NCBI GenBank assembly: GCA_031269135.1
Contig: JAISZP010000276.1
Span: forward strand, 1-5,850
From: Deltaproteobacteria bacterium
GTDB taxonomy: Bacteria; Desulfobacterota; Desulfarculia; Adiutricales; Adiutricaceae
Length of the DNA stretch: 5,850 nucleotides
Direction: 5' to 3'
Shown: one piece after another, positions 1 through 5,455 of the stretch
How the letters are laid out: every line of letters starts with the position of its first letter
Numbering within the stretch: position 1 is the first letter of the stretch
Made by a program: the position numbers and the translations under genes
Notes under the pieces: model-generated
The model's input: the letters and a program-made list of their open reading frames with translations, nothing else
What the model was told of the DNA's origin: nothing
Database searches by the model: none

Positions 1-21
1 TTCGCTGCCGTCAATCGGCGC

Positions 22-60
22 CCATCTATAAGACCCGTCTATAACGCCCTTCTATAACTT
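22..60. repeat. 13-bp tandem repeat, three copies
   Basis: Three adjacent 13-bp units begin at 22, 35 and 48. Each has CC, one variable base and then TCTATAA, so the TCTATAA core recurs at 25, 38 and 51 with exact 13-bp spacing. Read on the minus strand the core is TTATAGA followed by a variable base and GG. The array lies downstream of the minus-strand gcvH-like gene. No function is evident; replication slippage is the simplest origin. Confidence 0.75.
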
Positions 61-85
61 ACCCAACGAGAACCTACCCAACGAG
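60..85. repeat. 15-bp-period direct repeat, two copies
   Basis: TACCCAACGAG occurs at 60-70 and again at 75-85 with a period of 15 bp. It directly abuts the 13-bp array at 22-60 but has a different unit, so two independent repeat families sit side by side in this non-coding stretch. Confidence 0.7.
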
Positions 86-113
86 CGCTTATCTCTGAGC
101 TCGCCTCTTAAAC

Positions 114-132
114 GGCTCCCCTACCGGGAGCC
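114..132 (-). terminator. Hairpin downstream of the gcvH-like gene, possible terminator
   Basis: GGCTCCC (114-120) and GGGAGCC (126-132) form a perfect 7-bp GC-rich stem with a 5-nt loop, about 20 nt past the stop codon of the minus-strand gene. On the minus strand the stem is followed by GTTTAAG, so the T tract is short. The position fits a terminator, but the weak T run means it could instead be a 3'-end stabilising hairpin. Confidence 0.45.
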
Positions 133-152
133 TTGGCGGCTCAGGCAGGTTC

Positions 153-659
153 TTAATATTCGTCGTCGTCATCGTCAAAGTAATCATCATCGTCGTCATC
201 GTCATCTTCATCTTCGTCGTCGTCATAGTAATCATCGTCGTCATCGTCGTCGTCATCGTCGTCATCTTGGAAATCTTCGAGGATAAACTCGTCGTATTCA
301 TCTCTGCTCATCAAGTTGTCGTACTCGGGCATCGAGCTGACGGCCATTCGGATGAGCCAACCTTCCTCGTAAGGGTCTTCCATGATGGCCTCCGGAGAGT
401 CCAAGACATCTTCATTGACCGCTAAAACTTCGCCGCTGATGGGCGCCAGAAGCCTTATAGCTCCCCCTTGATTATTATAAGTGATGCGACCAAACTGTTC
501 ATCTTTGGAAAAATCTTCACCATCTCCAGGGAGGCGGATTTTAATCAGTTCTTCAAGATCTCTCAGCGCCTCTTCCGTAAGTCCAATGGTGGCGTGGTTA
601 TCGTCGTCAATGCGCACCCAGAGGTGGTCGGGCGAATATTTAAGTGCGTGCAGGTCCAC
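153..659 (-). CDS. gcvH: GcvH-like protein without lipoyl-lysine and with poly-Asp C-terminal tail
   Basis: This 168-residue protein has a full GcvH (glycine cleavage H protein) fold over residues 5-130. It matches the family at KYSPDHLWVR (7-16), TIGLTEEAL (24-32), APISGEVLAVNE (72-83), DSPE (87-90) and DPYEEGWL (95-102). In genuine H proteins an ESVK-type motif carries the lipoyl-lysine eight residues before the AP of the APxSGEV segment. Here that position is Gly65, and the usual Glu three residues earlier is Asn62. There is no Lys anywhere in 54-105, so lipoylation at the normal site is impossible. Residues 132-168 form an acidic tail of 29 Asp, 3 Glu, 4 Tyr and 1 Phe, absent from ordinary H proteins of about 125-130 residues. 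The GTG start at 659 is set by an ideal AGGAGG 5 nt upstream. No gcvT, gcvP or lpd gene lies nearby. The fold is certain; a role in glycine cleavage is doubtful. Confidence 0.9.
   Translation of the reverse strand: MDLHALKYSPDHLWVRIDDDNHATIGLTEEALRDLEELIKIRLPGDGEDFSKDEQFGRITYNNQGGAIRLLAPISGEVLAVNEDVLDSPEAIMEDPYEEGWLIRMAVSSMPEYDNLMSRDEYDEFILEDFQDDDDDDDDDDDDYYDDDEDEDDDDDDDDYFDDDDDEY
156..266 (-). repeat. GAY trinucleotide low-complexity tract encoding the poly-Asp tail
   Basis: On the minus strand this is a run of GAC and GAT codons broken by a few Tyr, Phe and Glu codons. It encodes residues 132-168 of the GcvH-like protein. The longest uninterrupted Asp run is 12 codons (residues 132-143), followed by one of 8 (152-159). 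GAC and GAT are mixed rather than pure, which suggests either an old slippage-born tract or selection for the acidic protein sequence. Repeats of this kind can vary in length between strains. Confidence 0.85.
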
Positions 660-664
660 TTTTG

Positions 665-670
665 CCTCCT
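665..670 (-). promoter_or_regulatory. Ribosome binding site of the gcvH-like gene
   Basis: CCTCCT on the plus strand reads AGGAGG on the minus strand and lies 5 nt before the GTG codon at 657-659. This perfect Shine-Dalgarno sequence fixes the GTG start of the GcvH-like protein. Confidence 0.85.
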
Positions 671-945
671 AGAGTTCCGAGTTTTTTTGCAACCCGGTTC
701 CACGAATAATTTTTTTGATCAAACCATAATGACCGCTAGGCTTGAGCCTAGCGGACGAATGCGTATATCTTCATCGAAAGTCTTGATTTCATATGACCGA
801 GGGACGGCTCTCCTAAACTTGCAGAGCGCCGCATATCGTTAAAATCATACTATTTGTCTCGTGATTAAAGACAAAATTCAACGTTCTTTGTCGGACTAGT
901 TTTTTGCAAGACTATGTTCTTTGTCGAACTAGGTATTTTGCAAGA
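671..945. other. Stretch without a convincing gene, 5' of the gcvH-like gene
   Basis: I see no supported coding region here. Open frames on either strand are short, lack ribosome binding sites and have no recognisable sequence; the longest small minus-strand frame (748-834, 28 codons) has no Shine-Dalgarno. The stretch holds the hairpin at 733-754, the palindrome at 714-723, AT-rich runs around 680-720 and 840-880, and the first copies of the 33/34-bp repeat from 883. Any promoter of the gcvH-like gene must lie here, but I could not pick a convincing -35/-10 pair. Confidence 0.6.
733..754. other. Perfect 9-bp inverted repeat with 4-nt loop
   Basis: CCGCTAGGC (733-741) and GCCTAGCGG (746-754) are perfectly complementary across a TTGA loop. 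The hairpin lies 74-95 nt upstream of the minus-strand gcvH-like start. Neither strand has a T tract directly after it, so it is not a standard intrinsic terminator. It could be a 5'-UTR structure or a protein binding site for the gcvH-like gene. A separate 10-bp palindrome, TTTGATCAAA, lies at 714-723 between the hairpin and the gene. Confidence 0.5.
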
Positions 946-966
946 CTAGGCTCTTTGCAAGACTCG
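883..966. repeat. 33/34-bp tandem repeat, two copies plus a partial third
   Basis: Copy 1 (883-915) and copy 2 (916-949) both begin GTTCTTTGTCG, continue through ACTAG and end TTTTGCAAGACTA. A shortened third copy (950-966, GCTCTTTGCAAGACTCG) joins the first and last parts of the unit. On the minus strand the array starts right at the stop codon of the 946-1137 reading frame and extends downstream of it. The function is unknown. Confidence 0.75.
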
Positions 967-1137
967 TCCGCCGAACCATCGACCAATTTCGGAAGCAGGC
1001 GAACCCTTTTCGGAAACCGGCGAGCCTGTTTCGGCAGCAGGCGGCTTAGGCAGCGGCGGTTTCAAGTCGGAACGAAGTCCGAAAGGCGGCAGATCGCCTT
1101 TCAGAGTCGCATAATGCTGTTCCAAGACTTCATACAT
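946..1137 (-). CDS. Small hypothetical proline-rich protein, possibly 5'-decayed or with an unusual start
   Basis: I do not recognise this protein. From the only in-frame ATG (1137) it gives 63 residues: an amphipathic-looking start (MYEVLEQHYATLKGD), then PPFGLRSDLKPPLPKPP, then three heptapeptide repeats (AAETGSP, VSEKGSP, ASEIGR), then a short basic end. The ATG has no Shine-Dalgarno sequence. The frame stays open upstream to a stop at 1306-1308, and the codons just before the ATG still look like protein (LDKREKKLLEILSWL leading into the Met). No ATG, GTG or TTG exists in that part. The true start may be a rare codon such as CTG at 1182-1180, or the gene may have lost its 5' end. The 21-bp repeat keeps the frame, which mildly favours coding. 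The opposite-strand frame over the same region has no ribosome binding site and looks like its shadow. Confidence 0.4.
   Translation of the reverse strand: MYEVLEQHYATLKGDLPPFGLRSDLKPPLPKPPAAETGSPVSEKGSPASEIGRWFGGRVLQRA
987..1049. repeat. 21-bp tandem repeat, three copies
   Basis: Units at 987-1007, 1008-1028 and 1029-1049 each begin TTTCGG and contain GGCG near the middle. The unit length is a multiple of three, so in the minus-strand frame 946-1137 it encodes a heptapeptide repeat rich in Ser, Pro, Glu and Gly. The copies differ at several positions, so the array is not newly made. Confidence 0.8.
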
Positions 1138-1185
1138 TAACCAAGATAATATTTCAAGTAATTTTTTCTCTCGCTTGTCCAGCCT

Positions 1186-1214
1186 TTGGATAAGTACCGT
1201 CCTTATGGTATACT
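1186..1214 (+). promoter_or_regulatory. Candidate sigma70-type promoter for cobS with imperfect inverted repeat
   Basis: TTGGAT (1186-1191) and TATACT (1209-1214) are separated by 17 bp. The -10 is a good match to consensus and the -35 a weak one. Transcription would start near 1221, about 100 nt before cobS. TAAGTACC (1191-1198) and GGTATACTTA (1207-1216) form an inverted repeat with a 2-nt insertion that spans the spacer and the -10, as an operator might. The -10 contains the palindrome GTATAC, so a minus-strand -10 (TATACC) also exists here, but with no -35. I saw no cobalamin riboswitch in the leader. Confidence 0.35.
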
Positions 1215-1323
1215 TAGCCCGTTTCAGCGAATGGGGCGATTTGCGGCGGTTGTTTTCTTTCCTTAAAATCGCCCTGAATCCGCCGCCTCCACTTTCACCG
1301 CCGTTTCACCTTTTGGAAAAAAA

Positions 1324-2097
1324 ATGCAGCTACTGTCCCGGATTCTGGAAAACCTGAGAAACTCCCTGGCTTTCCTCACCTTAATTCCGATAGGTCAAAA
1401 AAAAATCTTATCCGACCAAGAGTTCGGGCGGTTGCCGGGTTATTTCCCGTTGGTCGGCCTCTGTATCGGCGTCTTGACGCTGGTTTTGGCGTTGATGATC
1501 GAGTTCGTCAATCTGCCTAAAGCCGTCATCGCCATATTTTTAGTCGCCTTTCAGGTGATATTGACCAGAGGCTTTCATTTAGACGGCTTAGCCGACACCG
1601 CCGACGCCCTCTTGTCTCATCGATCTATCGAGAGAAAACTGGAAATTCTCAAAGACAGCCATCTGGGGACCTTTGGAGTGCTGGCCATCGTCTTGGACGT
1701 CTTATTGAAAGCGTCGCTCTTGGCCAGCCTGGAAAACGCTCAAGGGGGGATCCCGGCCTCCGCGCTCCTTCTTTTCCCGATCTGGGGACGCCTGGCCGCC
1801 TCAGTGGTCGCGGCGACGTCCACTTACGCTCGTCCGTCGCCGGGGCTGGGCTACAATATGGTGGCGCACTCCACCAATAAGGATTTGGCCTTCGCCGTGT
1901 TCACCACCGCTTTCATTTCCATTTGGTTCGGACCTCTAAACCTTCTTATCGCGGCTATCGTCGCCTTATTTGGAGCCGCTCTGGTCTGGGTATGGAAAAA
2001 AGCCTTAGGAGGCGTCACCGGAGATCTTTTAGGCGCTTCGGTGGAGTTGGGAGAAATCTTCTCACTCATACTCTTTAGCATCCTTTTTAAAATTTAG
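1324..2097 (+). CDS. cobS: Adenosylcobinamide-GDP ribazoletransferase (cobalamin synthase)
   Basis: CobS joins adenosylcobinamide-GDP and alpha-ribazole (or its phosphate) in the last steps of nucleotide loop assembly of vitamin B12, in the cytoplasmic membrane. The 257 residues match the usual family length of about 250. Signature segments are FLTLIPIG (17-24), FPLVG (41-45), the Asp-rich RGFHLDGLADTADAL (82-96), KLEILKDSHLGTFG (105-118) and the C-terminal GGVTGDLLGASVELGE (229-244). Hydrophobic helices fill the stretches between them (about 41-60, 67-80, 117-135, 145-165, 188-222 and 244-256). The ATG has only a weak GGA 6 nt upstream, but the N-terminus aligns with the family. No other B12 gene is in the window. 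It is followed after 52 nt by icd, so co-transcription is possible although the functions are unrelated. No riboswitch was seen upstream. Confidence 0.95.
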   Translation: MQLLSRILENLRNSLAFLTLIPIGQKKILSDQEFGRLPGYFPLVGLCIGVLTLVLALMIEFVNLPKAVIAIFLVAFQVILTRGFHLDGLADTADALLSHRSIERKLEILKDSHLGTFGVLAIVLDVLLKASLLASLENAQGGIPASALLLFPIWGRLAASVVAATSTYARPSPGLGYNMVAHSTNKDLAFAVFTTAFISIWFGPLNLLIAAIVALFGAALVWVWKKALGGVTGDLLGASVELGEIFSLILFSILFKI

Positions 2098-2149
2098 AGT
2101 TGGTTAAACTCCATATTTAATCTTACTTAAATAATATAGTGGTAAAGAA

Positions 2150-3331
2150 ATGTCAATTGAAAATTTAGATGCCTCTAATCTCGCCCTTATTGACGCTGAA
2201 ATACCTGTCATCATAGGCGACGGGGTCGGCCCGGAGATCTGGGCCGCCACCGAACCGATCTTGACCAAGGCGGCGGCGCTTTCCGGCAAAAAACTCGCCT
2301 TTTTCGAGATCCTGGCCGGCGAAAAGGCCTTTAAAGAAACCGGCTCGCACCTTCCCGAGCAGTCCCTTGAAGCCATAAAAAAGAGCCGCATAGCCCTCAA
2401 GGGTCCTTTGGCGACTCCGGTAGGCAAAGGAATTCGGAGCCTCAACGTCGCCATCCGCCAAAAGCTCGATCTCTACGCCTGCGTAAGGCCCGTCAAATGG
2501 ATAGAAGGAGTCCCGAGTCCCGTCAAAAACCCTTCCCATGTCGATATGATCCTCTTTAGGGAAAACACCGAAGACGTCTACCAGGGTTTGGAATGGGCCG
2601 CCTCGAGCGAGCAGGCTCAAGATCTGATAAATTATGTGAAGCAGCGCTTCAACGTCTACGTTCGTCCCAATTCGGCCATCGGCCTCAAGCCCATGAGCGA
2701 ATTCGGCTCCAAAAGACTTGTCCGCATGGCCCTGAAGTGGGCTCTTAAAGAAAAAAGAACCAGCCTCACTCTCGTCCACAAAGGCAACATCATGAAGTTC
2801 ACCGAAGGGGCTTTCAGAACGTGGGGCTACGAGTTGGCCGACCAGGAGTTTCCCGGCTTGACCGTCGCCGAATCCGAGGCCGCCCAAGGAGATACGCGCT
2901 TAATCGTCAAAGACCGAATCGCCGACAACATGTTCATGCAGTCGCTTCTGCGCCCGGCGGAATATAGCGTTCTAGCCATGCCGAACCTAAACGGGGATTA
3001 TCTTTCGGATTGTCTGGCCGGTCAGATCGGCGGGCTGGGAATGGCCCCCGGCGCCAACATCAGCGACGAAATGGCCGTCTTCGAAGCCACCCACGGCACC
3101 GCTCCAAAGTACGTCGGTTTAGACAAAGTGAACCCCTCTTCCTTAATTCTCTCAGGGGCCTTCATGCTCCGATACTTGGGCTGGAACGAGGCGGCGGAGC
3201 TCATCCATCAAGCGCTGAAACGCGCCTTCGCCGAATCGATATACACTTACGATCTCGCCCGCCAAGCCGGATGCGTCGAACCGGTCAAATGCTCCGAATT
3301 CGGCCGGGCGGTTTTCGATCGCTTAAGCTGA
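2150..3331 (+). CDS. icd: Isocitrate dehydrogenase, NADP-dependent type
   Basis: This cytoplasmic enzyme oxidatively decarboxylates isocitrate to 2-oxoglutarate, producing NADPH. It resembles the E. coli Icd subfamily along its whole 393 residues. Isocitrate-binding residues are visible in GIRSLNVAIRQ (94-104: Ser97 and Arg103), Arg113, Tyr144 and Lys211. The Mg2+ ligands are Asp259, Asp283 and Asp287. The cofactor segment HGTAPKY (315-321), with Lys320 and Tyr321 plus Tyr367 and Arg371, matches the residues that select NADP in E. coli Icd. Ser97 corresponds to the serine phosphorylated by AceK in enterobacteria; whether such a kinase exists here is unknown. The ATG at 2150 has only a weak purine-rich AAAGAA before it. 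The 52-nt AT-rich gap after cobS could hold its own promoter, though I found no convincing one. The aconitase gene follows after 65 nt and supplies the substrate. Confidence 0.96.
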   Translation: MSIENLDASNLALIDAEIPVIIGDGVGPEIWAATEPILTKAAALSGKKLAFFEILAGEKAFKETGSHLPEQSLEAIKKSRIALKGPLATPVGKGIRSLNVAIRQKLDLYACVRPVKWIEGVPSPVKNPSHVDMILFRENTEDVYQGLEWAASSEQAQDLINYVKQRFNVYVRPNSAIGLKPMSEFGSKRLVRMALKWALKEKRTSLTLVHKGNIMKFTEGAFRTWGYELADQEFPGLTVAESEAAQGDTRLIVKDRIADNMFMQSLLRPAEYSVLAMPNLNGDYLSDCLAGQIGGLGMAPGANISDEMAVFEATHGTAPKYVGLDKVNPSSLILSGAFMLRYLGWNEAAELIHQALKRAFAESIYTYDLARQAGCVEPVKCSEFGRAVFDRLS

Positions 3332-3353
3332 TTTTTTTAATTTCCACTTTTTT

Positions 3354-3412
3354 AAGGAGGCTGGGGAGGCCGAGTCTTGCTCTTCCAATCAAATTTATGC
3401 CAGACAATCTAA
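3354..3412 (+). promoter_or_regulatory. Displaced Shine-Dalgarno sequences and possible 11-codon leader before aconitase
   Basis: AAGGAGG (3354-3360) and GGGGAGG (3363-3369) are the only strong ribosome binding sites in the icd-aconitase gap. They end 36 and 27 nt before the aconitase ATG (3397), too far for direct use, and the bases just before that ATG are CAAATTT. GGGGAGG is 7 nt from a TTG at 3377 in another frame, which would encode 11 codons and stop at 3410-3412, overlapping the aconitase start. Translation through such a leader could couple to the aconitase ATG. This is inference from spacing alone. Confidence 0.35.
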
Positions 3413-5328
3413 CCATAAAGATCCTCAAATCGCATCTAGCTTACGGAAAGCTTGCCGTCGGAACGGAGATCGGCGTCTCGATCGATCAGACCTTGACCCA
3501 CGACGCCACCGGTCAAATGGCCATGCTCCAATTCGAGGCCCTGGGATTTCCGGCCGTTGCGACGAAAAAATCTCTTATCTACACTGACCACAACATCCTC
3601 CAGGTCGGTTTCGAAAACGCCGACGACCACGCCTTTTTGGCCTCAGCCGCCAAACGATTCGGTCTATATTACTCCAAAACAGGCAACGGCATCTGTCATC
3701 AAGTCAATATCGAGCGTTTCGGCGTCCCCGGACAGACTCTGCTGGGCGCCGACAGCCACACCACCACCGGCGGAGCGCTGGCTCAGCTGGCCATCGGGGC
3801 GGGCGGACTCGACGTCGCGGTCGCCATGGGCGGGCGTCCCTTTTTCTTTCCAATGCCGCAGATCGTGGAGATAAACTTGACCGGCTCTCTGCCCCGGTGG
3901 TCGACGGCTAAAGACGTGGCCCTGGAGATTTTAAGAGTGCTTACGGTCTCAGGCGGACGCGGCAAGATATTGGAGTTCACAGGAGAGGCCCTATCGAGCC
4001 TTTCCGTGACCGACAGAGCGACCATCGCCAATATGAGCATCGAAACAGGGGCCATTACGGCCATCTTCCCATCCGACGAAAATACTCTGGATTTTCTGAC
4101 CAGGCAGGATAGAGCCCAAGATTACTCGGAGCTCTCAGCCGATCCCGGCGCGACTTACGACGAGCGCCTGACCATAGATTTGTCCGCCATCGAACCCTTG
4201 GCCGCCTGTCCGCATTCCCCCGACAAAGTCGAAAAGGTCTCCAGATTGAAATCGGTCGTCGTCGACCAAGTCGCCATAGGCTCCTGCACCAACTCTTCCT
4301 ACACCGACATGTTGACCGTCGCCTCAATCCTCAAGGGACGCAAAATCGCCCCATCCGTCAGCTTAATCATCGCTCCGGGCTCAAGACAGATCCTATTGGA
4401 ACTTTCAAAAACCCAGGCCCTAGCCGATATGGTCGCCTCCGGCGCCCGCATCATGGAAGTCGCCTGCGGCTTTTGCAACGGCGTAGGGCAAGCGCCGAAA
4501 ACTCAAGGAGTCTCCCTGAGGACCTCCAACCGCAATTTTCCGGGACGAAGCGGCACATCCTCGGCCGCTCTATACCTGGTGAGTCCGCAAACGGCCGCCG
4601 TATCGGCCTTAAGCGGGAAATTGACCGATCCCCGCGAATTCGGAGACCCTATCGAGATATCTTGGCCGGAGAGATTCGAGATAGACGACAGCCTCATAAT
4701 CGCGCCCGATCCCCCAAATTCGAATGGCCCAATCATCAGAGGACCAAACATCGCGCCTCTGCCGAGATTTGAGGCCATCGCCGAAAAGGTGAGCGGCGAA
4801 ATAATGCTCGTCTTATCCGACAACGTCACCACCGACGACATAATCCCGGCCGGAGCGCACATCTTGGCTCTCAGAGCCAATATACCGGCCATCTCCCGCT
4901 ACGCTTTCCATCACATAGACCCTACCTACCATGAGCGCCAAAAGGCAGTCGGCTCGGGTTTCATCGTGGCCGGCGCCAACTACGGTCAGGGCTCAAGCCG
5001 CGAACACGCCGCTTTGGCGCCGCGCTACCTGGGTCTGACGGGAGTGATCGCCAAGAGCTTTGCCCGCATCCACAAAGCGAATCTCTGCAATTTCGGCATA
5101 CTGCCTCTTGAATTCGTCGACCCGGGCGTTAAAGACGAACTTAAAAAAGGCGACGTTCTAGCCATCGAGGGACTCACAAACAAGTTAGTCGCAGGATCGC
5201 TTCTCACTGTGCTCGACAAAACGACCGCCAAAACCTTCGAGGTCAAATTAGACGTCTCCCCTCGACAAATGGAGATGCTTCTCAGCGGAGGACTCCTGGC
5301 GATGGAAGCCAAAAAGAAAGACGCATGA
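3397..5328 (+). CDS. acn: Aconitate hydratase, Aquifex type
   Basis: Aconitase interconverts citrate and isocitrate through cis-aconitate, using a [4Fe-4S] cluster. The 643-residue length and order of segments fit the compact Aquifex-type family rather than the roughly 890-residue AcnA or AcnB. Visible motifs are QTLTHDATG (31-39), DSHTTTGG (119-126), GSCTNSSYTDM (295-305), ACGFCNG (356-362), SNRNFPGRSGT (377-387), then the swivelling domain with SDNVTTDDIIPAG (474-486), YGQGSSREHAALAPRYLG (529-546, catalytic Ser and Arg) and CNFGILPLEF (564-573). Cluster ligands are Cys297, Cys357 and Cys360. The same frame is open back to 3010 inside icd, but that part is a shadow of icd in another frame; the family's N-terminus begins at the MPDNLTIKIL chosen here. 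The ATG has no Shine-Dalgarno close by. The product feeds icd directly upstream, so the two form a functional pair, probably one transcript. Confidence 0.94.
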   Translation: MPDNLTIKILKSHLAYGKLAVGTEIGVSIDQTLTHDATGQMAMLQFEALGFPAVATKKSLIYTDHNILQVGFENADDHAFLASAAKRFGLYYSKTGNGICHQVNIERFGVPGQTLLGADSHTTTGGALAQLAIGAGGLDVAVAMGGRPFFFPMPQIVEINLTGSLPRWSTAKDVALEILRVLTVSGGRGKILEFTGEALSSLSVTDRATIANMSIETGAITAIFPSDENTLDFLTRQDRAQDYSELSADPGATYDERLTIDLSAIEPLAACPHSPDKVEKVSRLKSVVVDQVAIGSCTNSSYTDMLTVASILKGRKIAPSVSLIIAPGSRQILLELSKTQALADMVASGARIMEVACGFCNGVGQAPKTQGVSLRTSNRNFPGRSGTSSAALYLVSPQTAAVSALSGKLTDPREFGDPIEISWPERFEIDDSLIIAPDPPNSNGPIIRGPNIAPLPRFEAIAEKVSGEIMLVLSDNVTTDDIIPAGAHILALRANIPAISRYAFHHIDPTYHERQKAVGSGFIVAGANYGQGSSREHAALAPRYLGLTGVIAKSFARIHKANLCNFGILPLEFVDPGVKDELKKGDVLAIEGLTNKLVAGSLLTVLDKTTAKTFEVKLDVSPRQMEMLLSGGLLAMEAKKKDA

Positions 5329-5422
5329 AAGACGCATAAAAAAAGAAAGATACATAAAAAATCAATATCAGCAAATCAAGACATGTAAAAATTGAGATAA
5401 GCAAAAAAATATACGTAAAAAA
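5315..5422 (+). repeat. Degenerate short repeats spreading from the aconitase 3' end
   Basis: The last codons of the aconitase gene (AAAGACGCATGA, 5317-5328) are followed at once by a near copy, AAGACGCATAAAA, and then by AAAGATACATAAAAAATCA. More distant copies include GACATGTAAAAAT near 5390 and TATACGTAAAAAATCA ending at 5424. The series looks like repeated duplication of the gene end followed by decay. No function is apparent. Confidence 0.5.
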
Positions 5423-5449
5423 TCATTAGTTTATTTAATGAATTTTTTT
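5423..5449 (+). terminator. Terminator-like AT-rich hairpin after aconitase
   Basis: TCATTA (5423-5428) pairs with TAATGA (5436-5441) across a 7-nt loop, followed by one A and seven T. The A-run just before the stem can pair with the T-run after it, so the structure could work in both directions. The stem is short and AT-rich, so termination may be weak. It lies 95 nt past the aconitase stop and about 200 nt before fabD. Confidence 0.5.
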
Positions 5450-5455
5450 CAGTAA

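Noticed and set aside
89..301. Met/Thr-rich minus-strand frame
   Set aside because: It is the out-of-frame reading of the GAY repeat encoding the poly-Asp tail.
748..834. 28-codon minus-strand frame ending in the 733-754 hairpin, considered as a leader peptide
   Set aside because: There is no ribosome binding site near either ATG, and no run of regulatory codons or terminator was seen.
468..842. Plus-strand frame across the gcvH-like 5' end
   Set aside because: It is antisense to the recognised gene for most of its length, and its tail has no ribosome binding site or recognisable sequence.
883..966. CRISPR-like array
   Set aside because: The 33/34-bp units are directly adjacent with no unique spacers, and no cas gene is present.
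1081..1102. 8-bp perfect stem GAAAGGCG/CGCCTTTC with 6-nt loop
   Set aside because: It lies inside the small minus-strand frame with no T tract on either side; probably a chance result of codons.
904..1140. Plus-strand frame of 78 codons over the repeats
   Set aside because: It has no Shine-Dalgarno and an Arg/Phe-rich repeat translation; the minus-strand frame looks more protein-like.
1138..1323. Possible cobalamin riboswitch before cobS
   Set aside because: I could not find a B12-box-like segment or the expected conserved arms in the leader.
2165..2887. Long minus-strand open frame (240 codons) inside icd
   Set aside because: It is antisense to a clearly recognised gene, has no family motifs, and is explained by codon bias of icd.
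3010..3396. Upstream extension of the aconitase frame by 129 codons
   Set aside because: It overlaps icd in another frame, reads as low-quality basic sequence, and the family N-terminus starts at the ATG at 3397.
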